DNA of 35,435 nucleotides, from assembly GCF_005889735.1 (NCBI RefSeq), contig NZ_VCKY01000106.1:1-35435 (forward strand), written 5' to 3'. The notes beneath the pieces were generated by a model, which was not told the DNA's origin, did no database searches, and saw only the letters and a list, made by a program, of their open reading frames with translations. Positions 1-7,747 of this stretch are shown here, one piece after another; position 1 is the first letter of the stretch; each line of letters begins with the position of its first letter. The DNA is from Nonomuraea turkmeniaca. GTDB taxonomy: Bacteria; Actinomycetota; Actinomycetes; Streptosporangiales; Streptosporangiaceae. Both the position numbers and the translations under genes were made by a program.

Positions 1-988
1 TCCCGTCACTGGCACCCCCCACCGCCACCTCGTCCAGCAACCACTCGAACCCGGCCGCCACCTCCTGTGCCTCCTTGAACAACCGCTGCGAGGCCGGATT
101 CGGGATCATGGGCGGCCGGTTCCACTCGCCGGTGACCGAGATGGAGACGCGTGGGTCGGAGGCCTGCAGGTCGGCGAACAAGTCGTCGATCCGCCCCATC
201 TCGGCCGGATCGGTCACCCGCACGTCCACACCGCAGCTGGCGTGCCCGGCCGCCACGTTCCGCCCGGTCCCGCCGCTGATCAGGCCGACGTTCACGGTGG
301 TGCCGCGCTCCCGTGAGGCGGCCCCCGCCAGGGTGGTGACGATCTCGGCGATGGCGTGAATGGCGCTGGCTCCCGCGTACGGATCGAGCCCCGCGTGCGC
401 CTCCACCCCGGTCACCCGTACGCTGAACAACCCCACCCCTTTCCGCGCCGTCTTCAGCGCGCCGTCGAAGGAGGCCTCGAACACCAGGCTCGCCAGCACG
501 TCCTCGCTGGCCGCCTCGATGTGCTCGCGCGAGGCCGGGCTGCCGATCTCCTCGTCCCCGTTGAACAGGAACCGCACGTCCGGATGCGGCAACCCCAGCT
601 CCCGCAGCCCGTGCAGGGCCCAGATCGACTGCACCAGCCCGGCCTTCATGTCGAACACGCCCGGCCCCGTCGCCTTGCCCTCCACGACCGCGAACGGCCA
701 CCCGGCCAGCGTCCCCGTCGGCCAGACCGTGTCGTAGTGGCTGAGCATGAGCACGGTCCCTGGCGCGGTGCCCCGGTAGGTCAGCTCAAGGATGTCGCCG
801 TACTGGCCGCCGTCGTGCAGGACCTCCTCGTCGGGCGTCCCGAGCCGCTCGACGGCCCTGCCGCGGATCGTGCGCAGGCCTTTGACCAGCATGGTCTTGT
901 CGTAGCTGTGGGTCTCCAGCTCCACCACGGCCTTGAGGTCGTCGAGCATGGCCGGGAGGGCCCGCCGGGTCCAGTCGGTGATCAGCAC
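1..988 (-). CDS. M20 family metallopeptidase, glutamate-carboxypeptidase-like (3' end outside window)
   Basis: Zinc-dependent exopeptidase of the M20/ArgE-DapE-CPG2 group, expected to cut C-terminal glutamate or a similar amide in the cytoplasm. Visible motifs, numbered from the GTG at 988: SHYDTV (metal ligand H84, D86), GVFDMKAG (bridging D113), NGDEEIGS (catalytic E146, ligand E147), VFEAS (E171) and EAHAG (H198, start of the dimerisation lid). The last residues in the window, GGASDG, begin the family's GGxSDxN signature, so the final His ligand lies outside. The GTG start is preceded by AAGGA at a spacing of five bases. The gene starts 18 bp after the stop of an AbgT-transporter remnant. 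That pairing suggests a p-aminobenzoyl-glutamate or related folate-fragment substrate, which is inference; other aminoacyl amides are possible. Confidence 0.85.
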   Translation of the reverse strand, partial: MLITDWTRRALPAMLDDLKAVVELETHSYDKTMLVKGLRTIRGRAVERLGTPDEEVLHDGGQYGDILELTYRGTAPGTVLMLSHYDTVWPTGTLAGWPFAVVEGKATGPGVFDMKAGLVQSIWALHGLRELGLPHPDVRFLFNGDEEIGSPASREHIEAASEDVLASLVFEASFDGALKTARKGVGLFSVRVTGVEAHAGLDPYAGASAIHAIAEIVTTLAGAASRERGTTVNVGLISGGTGRNVAAGHASCGVDVRVTDPAEMGRIDDLFADLQASDPRVSISVTGEWNRPPMIPNPASQRLFKEAQEVAAGFEWLLDEVAVGGASDG

Positions 989-1006
989 GGAAGTCCTTCC
1001 AGGGAA

Positions 1007-1336
1007 TCAGGGAACGGGCGCCCCGGGCCCGAGCGGGATGCCGAGCCACCAGAACACGAAGAACAGCAGCGTCCAGGACGAGCAGGGTGACCGCGATGGG
1101 GATGGTCATCGAGGCCGGCGTGCTGATCGCGGCCGCGCGGCGGGAGCGCCGCAGGAAACCGAGCGCCATCACGAAGTAGGGGCTCATCGGCGTGATCGCG
1201 CTGGTGCAGGAGCCGGCGGTGCGGTAGAGGGCCCGGGTGTACGCGGGTGGGATGTTCAGCACCATCAGCATCGGCACGAACACCGGACCCAGCAGTTCAG
1301 CGAGCGTGAACCCGTCGTAGCCGCGGACGTGCTCAC
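1007..1336 (-). pseudogene. Remnant of an AbgT-family transporter (deleted and frameshifted)
   Basis: Only the C-terminal part of an AbgT-type (p-aminobenzoyl-glutamate transporter) protein is recognisable. GPVFVPMLM, then YRTAGSCTSAITPMSPYF (family form YRxGDSxTxxITPxxPYF), sits in one frame. The end, WTLLFFVFWWLGIPLGPG, sits in another, so there is a frameshift near position 1075. A strong AAAGGAGG followed by GTG at 1336 looks like the original start, but that frame ends after about 23 codons. Roughly 400 residues are missing, so a large internal deletion joined the first codons to the tail. The remnant ends 18 bp before the M20 peptidase, as expected for a transporter-peptidase operon. 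An assembly or base-calling error could account for the frameshift, but hardly for the missing body. Confidence 0.75.
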
Positions 1337-1460
1337 CGGCTCGCCTCCTTTCAGGATTACGGTCATCCATTACATGGGCTCATGACCGTTCCTGACAAGT
1401 CGGCATCCATCCGATGAAGCCGGATGAACCTCATGTGGCGCCCCGCTGAGCCGCCCTGGC

Positions 1461-2891
1461 TCAGGCGGCGGCTGTGGGTTCGCGCAGCGGCAGGCGTACC
1501 TCGAACCAGGTGTCACCGGGCACCGAGCGGACCTTGATCTCGCCGCCGTGCCGCCCGGCCACGATCCGGTAGGAGATGTCGAGCCCGAGCCCCGTGCCCT
1601 CGCCCACATTCTTGGTGGTGAAGAACGGCTCGAAGATCCGATCCTTGATCGCGTCGGGCACGCCGGGGCCGGTGTCTCCGATCTCGATGATCGCCTCGTC
1701 CTCGTCGTGCGCCGTGCGGACGGTCAGCGTGCCCGACTCGCCCATCGCGTCGAGGGCGTTGTGCATGAGGTTCGTCCACACCTGGTTGAGCTCGCCGCCG
1801 TAGCAGGGGATGGGCGGCAGGGTGCGGTCGTAGTCGGTGACCACGCTGATGCCCGGCGGGATCTTGCCACGGAAGATCGCGACCGTGCTGTCCAGCAGGT
1901 CGTGCACGTCCAGCTCCTGGAACGGGGCGCGGTCCATCTGGGAGTACTGCTTGGCCGAGCGGATCAGCGAGGTGATGCGCTCCGTCGCCTCGGTCACCTC
2001 GCTCAGCATCTGCGAGATCTCGATCGCCTCGGCCAGCCAGCGCAGCGCCGCCGGGGCGTGCTCCTCGCCCACCTTGGTGCGGATCTTCTCCAGGTCCTTG
2101 CCGGAGAAGCCGGCGTTGATCAGCGCGGGCGCCAGGTCCCACGCGTCCTCCACGCCCAGCTCGTCCAGCGCCTCACCCAGCTCGTCCTCGGCGTCGGAGA
2201 TCTCCAGGGGCGAGCGCGGCGGCAGGGTGCCCAGCTTGTTCGTGCACGCCTCCTGCGCCTCGATCAGCGTGCGCAACTTCTCCGGCGGGATGCCGTCCTC
2301 GGCCAGCTGGGCGAGGTGCAGACGGGAGGCCTTGATCAGCGAACGCAGCTCGCCCACCGCCCGCACCGCGGCCGCGGCCGGGTTGTTCAGCTCGTGCGTG
2401 AGCCCCGCGGTGATCGTGCCGAGCGCGGTCAGCCGCTGCCGCCGGTCGATCGCCTCCCGCTGCATGCGCCCGCCCGACAGCAGGCCGTCGAGCAGGTGCA
2501 TGGCCATGGGGAACCACTCGGCCACGATGTAGGCGAACTTCTTGGCCGGCAGCAGGAAGATCCGCGACGGCGCGGTCGCGCGCAGCGTGTGCTGGTAGGT
2601 GTCGGGCGCCCGGTCGCCGAGGTAGGCGGAGGTGGCGCCGCCGTACACGCCGGGCTGGGACGTGCGGGGCATCGCGACCGTCCCGGCGCTGACCGTCTCG
2701 TTGAGCATCTGCACTTCGCCCTCGATGAGCACCGCGAAGCACTCGGCCGGCTCGCCCTGGCAGACGATGTCCTCGCCGGCCGCGAACGTCTTCACCTGCC
2801 CGCTGTTGGCCAGCTTGGTGAGCTGCTCGTCGGTCAGCCGTTCGAACAGGAAGAGTTTGCGCAGTTCGTCGATGTCGATAGTGGTGCTCAT
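1461..2891 (-). CDS. Soluble sensor histidine kinase with N-terminal cyclic-nucleotide-binding domain
   Basis: A 476-residue cytoplasmic kinase with no membrane segment. Residues about 12-130 form a CAP/cNMP-like beta-roll (LFLFERLTDEQL, AGEDIVCQGEPAECFAVLIEGEV). The H box is THELNNPAAAA with phospho-acceptor H166. The catalytic domain has the N box HNALDAMGE (N378), G1 DTGPG (406-410) and G2 GTGLGL (432-437). Between the H box and the ATPase domain lies a longer than usual helical stretch (about 185-300). The ATG overlaps the stop of the upstream response-regulator/flavoprotein gene by 4 bp (ATGA), so the two are translationally coupled and almost certainly partners. The first domain should sense a small ligand, but whether that is cAMP cannot be read from the sequence. 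All catalytic motifs are intact. Confidence 0.9.
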   Translation of the reverse strand: MSTTIDIDELRKLFLFERLTDEQLTKLANSGQVKTFAAGEDIVCQGEPAECFAVLIEGEVQMLNETVSAGTVAMPRTSQPGVYGGATSAYLGDRAPDTYQHTLRATAPSRIFLLPAKKFAYIVAEWFPMAMHLLDGLLSGGRMQREAIDRRQRLTALGTITAGLTHELNNPAAAAVRAVGELRSLIKASRLHLAQLAEDGIPPEKLRTLIEAQEACTNKLGTLPPRSPLEISDAEDELGEALDELGVEDAWDLAPALINAGFSGKDLEKIRTKVGEEHAPAALRWLAEAIEISQMLSEVTEATERITSLIRSAKQYSQMDRAPFQELDVHDLLDSTVAIFRGKIPPGISVVTDYDRTLPPIPCYGGELNQVWTNLMHNALDAMGESGTLTVRTAHDEDEAIIEIGDTGPGVPDAIKDRIFEPFFTTKNVGEGTGLGLDISYRIVAGRHGGEIKVRSVPGDTWFEVRLPLREPTAAA

Positions 2892-4537
2892 TGCTTCTCC
2901 AGGTAGCGGTGCACGAGCGCGACGGCCATCGCGCCTTCCCCGACGGCGGAGGCCACTCTCTTGATCGATTCCGCGCGTACGTCGCCCGCGGCCAGCACTC
3001 CCGGCACGTTGGTCTCCAGGAAGTACGGCTCGCGCCGCAACGGCCAGTTACGCGGCCGCCGCCCGCCCTGGACCAGGTCGGGTCCCGTCAGGACGAACCC
3101 CTTCGCGTCCCGTTCGATCGTCTCGCCCAGCCACGAGGTGTACGGCTCCGCGCCGATGAACACGAACAACCACTGCGCGTCGACCGTACGCTCCTCGCCC
3201 TTGGTCGACAGCGTCAGCCGCTCCAGATGCCCCGTGCCGCCCCCGCCGACGACCTCCGTCTGGAGATGCACGTCGACGTTGGGCAGCGCGGCGATCTGCT
3301 CGATGAGGTAGTGAGACATGGATTTCTCCAAACCATCACCTCTCACCAACAAGTGGACCTTGCTCGCGAATCCCGCCAGGTAGACGGCCGCCTGCCCGGC
3401 AGAGTTGGCCGCGCCGACGATGTGCACCTCGGCGTCCTTGCACGCGGGCGCCTCGGTCAGCGCGGCGCCGTAGAAGACGCCCCGGCCGACGAACTCTTCC
3501 AGCCCCGGCGCCTCCAGCCGGCGGTAGGTGACGCCGGTCGCCAGGATCACCGCGTGCGCCGCGATCTCCCCGCCGTCCTTGAACCCGACCACCCGTGCCT
3601 GCCCGCGCGGCTCCAGCATGGTCACCTTGCGCGCCGTCAGCAGCTCGGCTCCGAACCTCAGCGCCTGCCTGCGCGCCCGGTCGGCCAGCTGCTGCCCGGA
3701 GACCCCGTCGGGGAAGCCCAGATAGTTCTCGATCCTGGAGCTCTGGCCTGCCTGGCCGCCTGACGAGTAGGCCTCGACCAGCACGGTGTTGAGGCCCTCG
3801 GAGGCACCGTAGACGGCCGCGCCCAGCCCGGCCGGGCCGCCGCCCACCACGATCAGGTCGTAGAAGTCGGTGGCCGGGGTCGTCGACAGGCCCACCGCCA
3901 TGGCCAGCGTGGCCTGGTCGGGCGACTCCAGCGTGGTGCCGTCGGCCGTCACCACCAGCGGCAGGTGGCAGTTCTCGCCCGCCGCCTTCACCAGCTGCTC
4001 GCCCTCCGGATCCTCCGCCAGCATCCACTGGTACGGCACGTGGTTGCGGGCCAGGAAGTCACGCACCTTGTACGACTGCGCCGACCACCGGTCGCCCACC
4101 ACCCGCAGCTCGGACCGCTCGATCCGCTCGGTACGCAGCCACGCGTCCAGCTGCCCGTCGATCACCGGGTAGAACTTCTCGTCCGGCGGATCCCACGGCT
4201 TCAGCAAATAGTGGTCCAAATCCACCACATTGATTGCCTGGATGGCCGCGTCCGTGTCGGCGTACGCGGTCAGCAGCACGCGGCGCGCGTACGGATACAG
4301 GTCCATGGCGGCCTCGAGGAACTGCACCCCGTTCATCTGCGGCATGCGGTAGTCGGCCAATATCGCGGCCACGTCGTCGCCGCGCAGCCGCATCTCCCTG
4401 ACCGCCTCGATGCCGTCCCTGGCCGTCTCAGCGCGAACAATCCGGTATTCCTGGCCATAGCGGCGTCGCAGGTCACGGGCGACCGCCCGCGAGACGCCCG
4501 GGTCGTCGTCCACCGTCACGATGACCGGCTTGTCCAT
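2888..4537 (-). CDS. Response regulator receiver fused to thioredoxin-reductase-like FAD/NAD(P) oxidoreductase
   Basis: A 549-residue, three-part protein. Residues 1-125 are a CheY-like receiver (acidic D10-D12, phospho-acceptor D62 in ILADYRMP, T90, K113 in LLKPW). About 150-218 is a short thioredoxin/glutaredoxin-like fold. Residues 225-549 are a TrxR-type flavoprotein with the FAD motif GGGPAG (232-237), a nucleotide-binding motif GAANSAG (375-381) and the second FAD motif AAGDVR (516-521). The redox CxxC that thioredoxin reductases carry just before the NADPH motif is absent; only C366 lies there. Normal two-electron relay to thioredoxin is therefore unlikely. The output is an enzyme, not a DNA-binding domain, so phosphorylation by the coupled kinase would gate a redox activity. 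The start ATG has an AGAAGG ribosome site. First gene of the operon. Confidence 0.92.
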   Translation of the reverse strand: MDKPVIVTVDDDPGVSRAVARDLRRRYGQEYRIVRAETARDGIEAVREMRLRGDDVAAILADYRMPQMNGVQFLEAAMDLYPYARRVLLTAYADTDAAIQAINVVDLDHYLLKPWDPPDEKFYPVIDGQLDAWLRTERIERSELRVVGDRWSAQSYKVRDFLARNHVPYQWMLAEDPEGEQLVKAAGENCHLPLVVTADGTTLESPDQATLAMAVGLSTTPATDFYDLIVVGGGPAGLGAAVYGASEGLNTVLVEAYSSGGQAGQSSRIENYLGFPDGVSGQQLADRARRQALRFGAELLTARKVTMLEPRGQARVVGFKDGGEIAAHAVILATGVTYRRLEAPGLEEFVGRGVFYGAALTEAPACKDAEVHIVGAANSAGQAAVYLAGFASKVHLLVRGDGLEKSMSHYLIEQIAALPNVDVHLQTEVVGGGGTGHLERLTLSTKGEERTVDAQWLFVFIGAEPYTSWLGETIERDAKGFVLTGPDLVQGGRRPRNWPLRREPYFLETNVPGVLAAGDVRAESIKRVASAVGEGAMAVALVHRYLEKQ

Positions 4538-4571
4538 GCCCCTACCTTCTCCCGATGGTCCCTATCTCGAA

Positions 4572-4610
4572 GCATGTCATGCGCCGCCAAGTCGATGAGT
4601 ACGCGCTCAT
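4572..4610. promoter_or_regulatory. Two short palindromes in the divergent promoter region (candidate TetR operator)
   Basis: The 84-bp space between the response-regulator fusion and the TetR gene holds GCATG-T-CATGC (4572-4582) and ATGAG-N6-CTCAT (4595-4610). The second lies just before the TetR start chosen here, where an autoregulatory operator would be expected. It also covers an alternative in-frame ATG (4595), which argues for the downstream start. No binding evidence; assignment is by position and symmetry only. Confidence 0.35.
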
Positions 4611-4621
4611 ATCATGACCGG

Positions 4622-5194
4622 ATGAGCACCCGCGACCGCATCCTCGACGCCGCCGAGCAGGCCTTGCGCGAGCACGGCATCGTGGGCGCGACGACCAAGC
4701 GGATCGCGCGCCAGGCCGGTTGCTCCGAGGCCCTGCTGTACAAACACTTCCCCGGCAAGGAGGCGTTGCTCCTGGCGGTGCTGCTGGAGCGGCAGCCCAC
4801 GCTCGGCCAGGCCCTGACCCGGCTGCGGCAGGGCGCCGGTCAGGGCGACCTGGCCGACGCCCTCACCGGCTTCGCGGTCGCGGCCGTCGAGTTCTACACC
4901 AGGGCGGCGGGCATCGCCTCGGGCGTGCTGGCCGACCCGTCGCTCATGGCGGGCTTCAGGAACATGCTGGCCGAGTCCGGCAGGGGCCCGCACGTGCCGG
5001 TCCTGGCGCTGGCCGAGATCATCAAGGCCGAGCAGGGCGGCGGCAGGATCGACGCGGACATGGACGCGCAGGCCGCCGCCGCCATGCTGATGGGCGCGTG
5101 TTTCCACCGGGCGAATCTGTCCCACTTCGTGGACCTGCCCGAGGACACCCGGACCTGGGCCGCCACCGTCGTCGGCACCCTTCTCAGGCGATGA
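4622..5194 (+). CDS. TetR/AcrR family transcriptional regulator
   Basis: A 190-residue regulator. The N-terminus RDRILDAAEQALREHG is followed by the HTH (TTKRIARQAGCSEALLYKHF) and then KEALLLAVL, the standard TetR DNA-binding layout. The rest is an all-helical ligand domain (for example GVLADPSLMAGFRNML and AAAAMLMGACFHRANL). The ATG at 4622 gives the compact TetR N-terminus; an in-frame ATG at 4595 would add nine residues inside a palindrome. It diverges from the redox two-component operon and overlaps the convergent SDR gene by 11 bp. Candidate targets are its own promoter, the divergent operon and the SDR. The ligand is unknown. Confidence 0.85.
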   Translation: MSTRDRILDAAEQALREHGIVGATTKRIARQAGCSEALLYKHFPGKEALLLAVLLERQPTLGQALTRLRQGAGQGDLADALTGFAVAAVEFYTRAAGIASGVLADPSLMAGFRNMLAESGRGPHVPVLALAEIIKAEQGGGRIDADMDAQAAAAMLMGACFHRANLSHFVDLPEDTRTWAATVVGTLLRR

Positions 5195-5945
5195 CGCGGC
5201 TCTCCCCGCCGTCCACCAGCATCGAGATCCCGTTCACGTACGAGGCCCGCTCGCTGGCCAGGAACGCCACCACGTCCCCCACCTCCTCCGCGCGCCCGAT
5301 GCGGCCGACCGGCACCCCCTTGCCCCGCTCGGCCAGGACGTCTTCGTCCTCAGCCAGCTCACGCAGCCGCTCGGTGTCGATGGGCCCCGGCATCACGTTG
5401 TTGACCAGCACGCCGTCACCGGCGACCTCCCTGGCCAGCGTGCGCACGACGCCGGCCACGGCCGACCGGGTGGCGTTGGACAGCGCCAGGCCGTCCAGCG
5501 CCTCGCGGGCCGACCGGCTCGTGATCGTGACGATCCGGCCCCAGCCGCGCGAGCGCATCTCGGGCAGCACCGCGTGGATCAGCCGTACGGTGCCGAGCAG
5601 GTTGCGCTGCACGGCGACGTCCCAGTCGGCCAGGGTGGCCTCGTCGAAGCGCCCGCGCGGCGGGCCGCCCGCGTTGGCCACGAGGATGTCCACCGGGCCG
5701 AGCACGTCACGCGTCTCCTCGACCACCCGCCGCGCTGCGGTCGGATCCTCCACGTCCGCCAGGACCGCGTGCACGACCTTGCCGAACTCCTGCAGCTCCA
5801 CCACCGCGTCCGCGAGCCGCTCCGGGTTGCGGGCGGTGACGCACACGTCGCACCCCTCCCGTGCCAGACTCTTGGCCGCGGCCAGTCCGATGCCCGCGCT
5901 GCCTCCGGTGACGAGGGCGACCTTGCCCGAGATGCCGAGATCCAT
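5184..5945 (-). CDS. Short-chain dehydrogenase/reductase-fold protein lacking the catalytic Tyr and Lys
   Basis: A 253-residue Rossmann-fold protein with the SDR cofactor motif TGGSAGIG (14-21), the structural motif VANAGG and a C-terminal SDR end (YVNGISMLVDGG). The residue after the cofactor strand (TARNPERL) suggests NADP(H). In classical SDRs the active-site Ser is followed 13 residues later by Tyr and, after three more residues, Lys. Here the segment reads TITSRSAREALDGLALSNATR, so Ser occupies the Tyr position and Arg the Lys position. It may use another mechanism, act on a cofactor-bound ligand, or have a non-enzymatic role. The ATG at 5945 fits the family start. Its last 11 bp overlap the convergent TetR gene. 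Confidence 0.85.
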   Translation of the reverse strand: MDLGISGKVALVTGGSAGIGLAAAKSLAREGCDVCVTARNPERLADAVVELQEFGKVVHAVLADVEDPTAARRVVEETRDVLGPVDILVANAGGPPRGRFDEATLADWDVAVQRNLLGTVRLIHAVLPEMRSRGWGRIVTITSRSAREALDGLALSNATRSAVAGVVRTLAREVAGDGVLVNNVMPGPIDTERLRELAEDEDVLAERGKGVPVGRIGRAEEVGDVVAFLASERASYVNGISMLVDGGESRVIA

Positions 5946-5970
5946 AGGGGCGACTATAGAGTGACCGCGT

Positions 5971-6828
5971 TCAGCCGGGGTGCACGCGGGCCAGCTTGTC
6001 CGGGTTCAGCACGCCGTAAATCCCCTTGATGTGGCCGTCGACGATATCGATCATGATGAGCTGATCGACTCCCGCGACGCGTGTCCAGATCGCCGGCCGG
6101 CCGTTGACGTCCAGCAGCCGCGCCTCCGAGAAGTCGTAGCGCGACAGCAGCCCACCGATGAACGACAGCACCTTGCGCCTGCCGATGATCGGCCGCAGCG
6201 CCGCCCTGACCTTGCCGCCGCCGTCGTTCCAGGACACGACGTCCGCGTGGAACAACTCGGTGAGCGCGCCGAGGTCGCCGCCCCTCGCCGCGTCGATGAA
6301 CTTCGTCAGCAGCGTGGTGTGGTCCTCCGAGGTCGGCTGGAACCTGTCGCGTCCCTCGGCCACCCGCACGGAGGCCCGGTGATGCATCTGCCTGGCGTTG
6401 GCCATCGACGAGCCGACGATCTCCGCGATCTCGTCGTACGGCAGCTCGAACGCCTCCCGCAACACGAACACCGCCCGCTCCGGCGGGGAGAGCCGCTCCA
6501 TCATGTGCAGGGTCGCGTACGAGACGGTGTCGCGCAGCTCCGCCGTGTCCAGCGGCCCCGCCTCCGACGTCAGCACCGGCTCCGGCAACCACGGCCCGGT
6601 GTACGCCTCCCGCTTCACCCGGGCCGACCGCAACTGGTCGAGCGCCAGCCGCGAGACCACGGTCACCAGGAAAGCCCGCGGCTCCCTGACCGTGCTCCGG
6701 TCGGTGCCCTGCCAGCGCAGCCACGCCTCCTGCACGACGTCTTCCGCGTCCCACATGCTGCCGAGCAGACGATAGGCGAGCCCGAGCAACATCGGGCGGT
6801 ACTCCTCGAACTCCACGCCAGAAATCAT
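5971..6828 (-). CDS. ECF41-type RNA polymerase sigma factor with C-terminal SnoaL-like domain (SigJ-like)
   Basis: A 285-residue sigma factor. Region 2 is at 6-70 (AEDVVQEAWLRW) and region 4 at 105-160 (LSPPERAVFVLREAF, YDEIAEIVGSS). It is fused to an NTF2/SnoaL-like domain at 168-285. The three ECF41 hallmarks are visible: WLPEP in the linker (80-84), DGGGK (202-206) and NPDKL (275-279). In this family the C-terminal domain replaces a separate anti-sigma factor. ECF41 genes usually neighbour a carboxymuconolactone-decarboxylase-like, DoxX-like or oxidoreductase gene that they transcribe. Here the closest partner is the SDR-like gene 25 bp downstream on the same strand. The ATG at 6828 follows GAGG. 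Confidence 0.9.
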   Translation of the reverse strand: MISGVEFEEYRPMLLGLAYRLLGSMWDAEDVVQEAWLRWQGTDRSTVREPRAFLVTVVSRLALDQLRSARVKREAYTGPWLPEPVLTSEAGPLDTAELRDTVSYATLHMMERLSPPERAVFVLREAFELPYDEIAEIVGSSMANARQMHHRASVRVAEGRDRFQPTSEDHTTLLTKFIDAARGGDLGALTELFHADVVSWNDGGGKVRAALRPIIGRRKVLSFIGGLLSRYDFSEARLLDVNGRPAIWTRVAGVDQLIMIDIVDGHIKGIYGVLNPDKLARVHPG

Positions 6829-6951
6829 GCCTCTTCACCGAAGAACGACGCGTGCCGGGGCACCAGCCCGCCCACGTCAGAGCAGGTGGACCACCGCGTC
6901 GGGCGCGACCTGGCGCGACGCCGCGCCCGCTTGCCCCCGGTCGAGCGCGTC

Positions 6952-6981
6952 GACGGCCAGGTCCGACCCCCGGATGTGACA
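6952..6981 (-). promoter_or_regulatory. Candidate ECF41-type promoter upstream of the sigma gene
   Basis: On the minus strand, TGTCACA (6981-6975) and CGTC (6955-6952) match the -35 and -10 elements described for ECF41 autoregulation. They are 19 bases apart, somewhat longer than expected. They lie about 125 bp upstream of the sigma gene in an otherwise featureless 197-bp gap (6829-7025). The spacing keeps confidence low. Confidence 0.25.
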
Positions 6982-7025
6982 GCTCACGGGTGGAAATGCC
7001 GCGTTAACCATGATGGGCTGGGCCA

Positions 7026-7700
7026 GTGGCGAGAAATCTGATCCTGTCAGGAGGCCTGTTCCACGACTTCGCCGCCACGTCGGCCGCGCTCGCGGAGGTG
7101 CTTGCCGAGGTGGGGGTCGAGTCCGAGATCACCGAGGACATCGCGGGCGCGCTCAGCGAACCGTCGGAGGTCCAGCTCATCACCGTCAACGCGCTGCGCT
7201 GGCAGATGACCCAGGACCGGTTCGCCGACCTGCGTGCCGAGTGGCGTTTCGGCCTGCCGGCCGAGGCCCGCACGACGCTCCTCGACCACCTGGACCGGGG
7301 TGGCGGGCTGCTGTGCATGCACTCGGCGTCGATCTGCTTCGACGACTGGCAGGGCTGGCCGAGGGTGCTCGGCGGCTGCTGGACGTGGCCCAAGTCCCAC
7401 CACCCGCCCCTGGGGTGGACGGGCGTGCGCGTGCACGGCAAGCACCCGGTGGTGGACGGCCTGCGGGACTTCGACGTGGTGGACGAGGTCTACAGCGACC
7501 TCGACATCCTGCCGGACGTCGAGCCGCTGGCCTCGTCCAACGGCCAGCCGCTGATCTGGGCGCGGCCGGTGCGGCGCGGCCGGGTGTTCTACGACGCCCT
7601 CGGCCACGACACCAGGTCGTACGACAACGAGGTGCACAGGACGCTGCTCCAGCGCGCCGCGCTCTGGCTGCTGAAGCGGCCCGTCACGATCAGGGAATGA
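7026..7700 (+). CDS. ThuA-like domain protein
   Basis: A 224-residue ThuA (trehalose-utilisation-like, class-I glutamine-amidotransferase-like fold) protein. Typical features are the N-terminal strand NLILSGGLFHDF, the GGGLLCMHSAS turn where amidotransferases carry their nucleophile elbow, and the paired HGKHPVVDGL and GRVFYDALGHDTRSYDNEV blocks near the end. The family is often found with sugar or inositol catabolism genes and its chemistry is poorly defined. The GTG start at 7026 gives the correct N-terminal strand but has no obvious ribosome site; a leaderless transcript is possible. It borders the fossil sugar-transport genes and may be a survivor of that old locus, which is inference. 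Confidence 0.8.
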   Translation: MARNLILSGGLFHDFAATSAALAEVLAEVGVESEITEDIAGALSEPSEVQLITVNALRWQMTQDRFADLRAEWRFGLPAEARTTLLDHLDRGGGLLCMHSASICFDDWQGWPRVLGGCWTWPKSHHPPLGWTGVRVHGKHPVVDGLRDFDVVDEVYSDLDILPDVEPLASSNGQPLIWARPVRRGRVFYDALGHDTRSYDNEVHRTLLQRAALWLLKRPVTIRE

Positions 7701-7708
7701 CTCCGGTC

Positions 7709-7737
7709 GGCGTGGCCCGCCGCCTGGTCGCCACGCC
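7709..7737 (+). terminator. GC-rich hairpin after the ThuA-like gene
   Basis: GGCGTGG and CCACGCC form a 7-bp stem with a 15-base loop, beginning 9 bp after the ThuA stop and ending 10 bp before the convergent permease fragment. There is no U-tract, as is common in actinomycete terminators. Confidence 0.35.
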
Positions 7738-7747
7738 GCCCGCACGG

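Noticed and set aside
6877..6975. Minus-strand text LAVDALDRG...PDAVVHLL, like a scrap of an NAD-epimerase
   Set aside because: Too short and generic (about 30 residues) to call; could be chance in GC-rich DNA.
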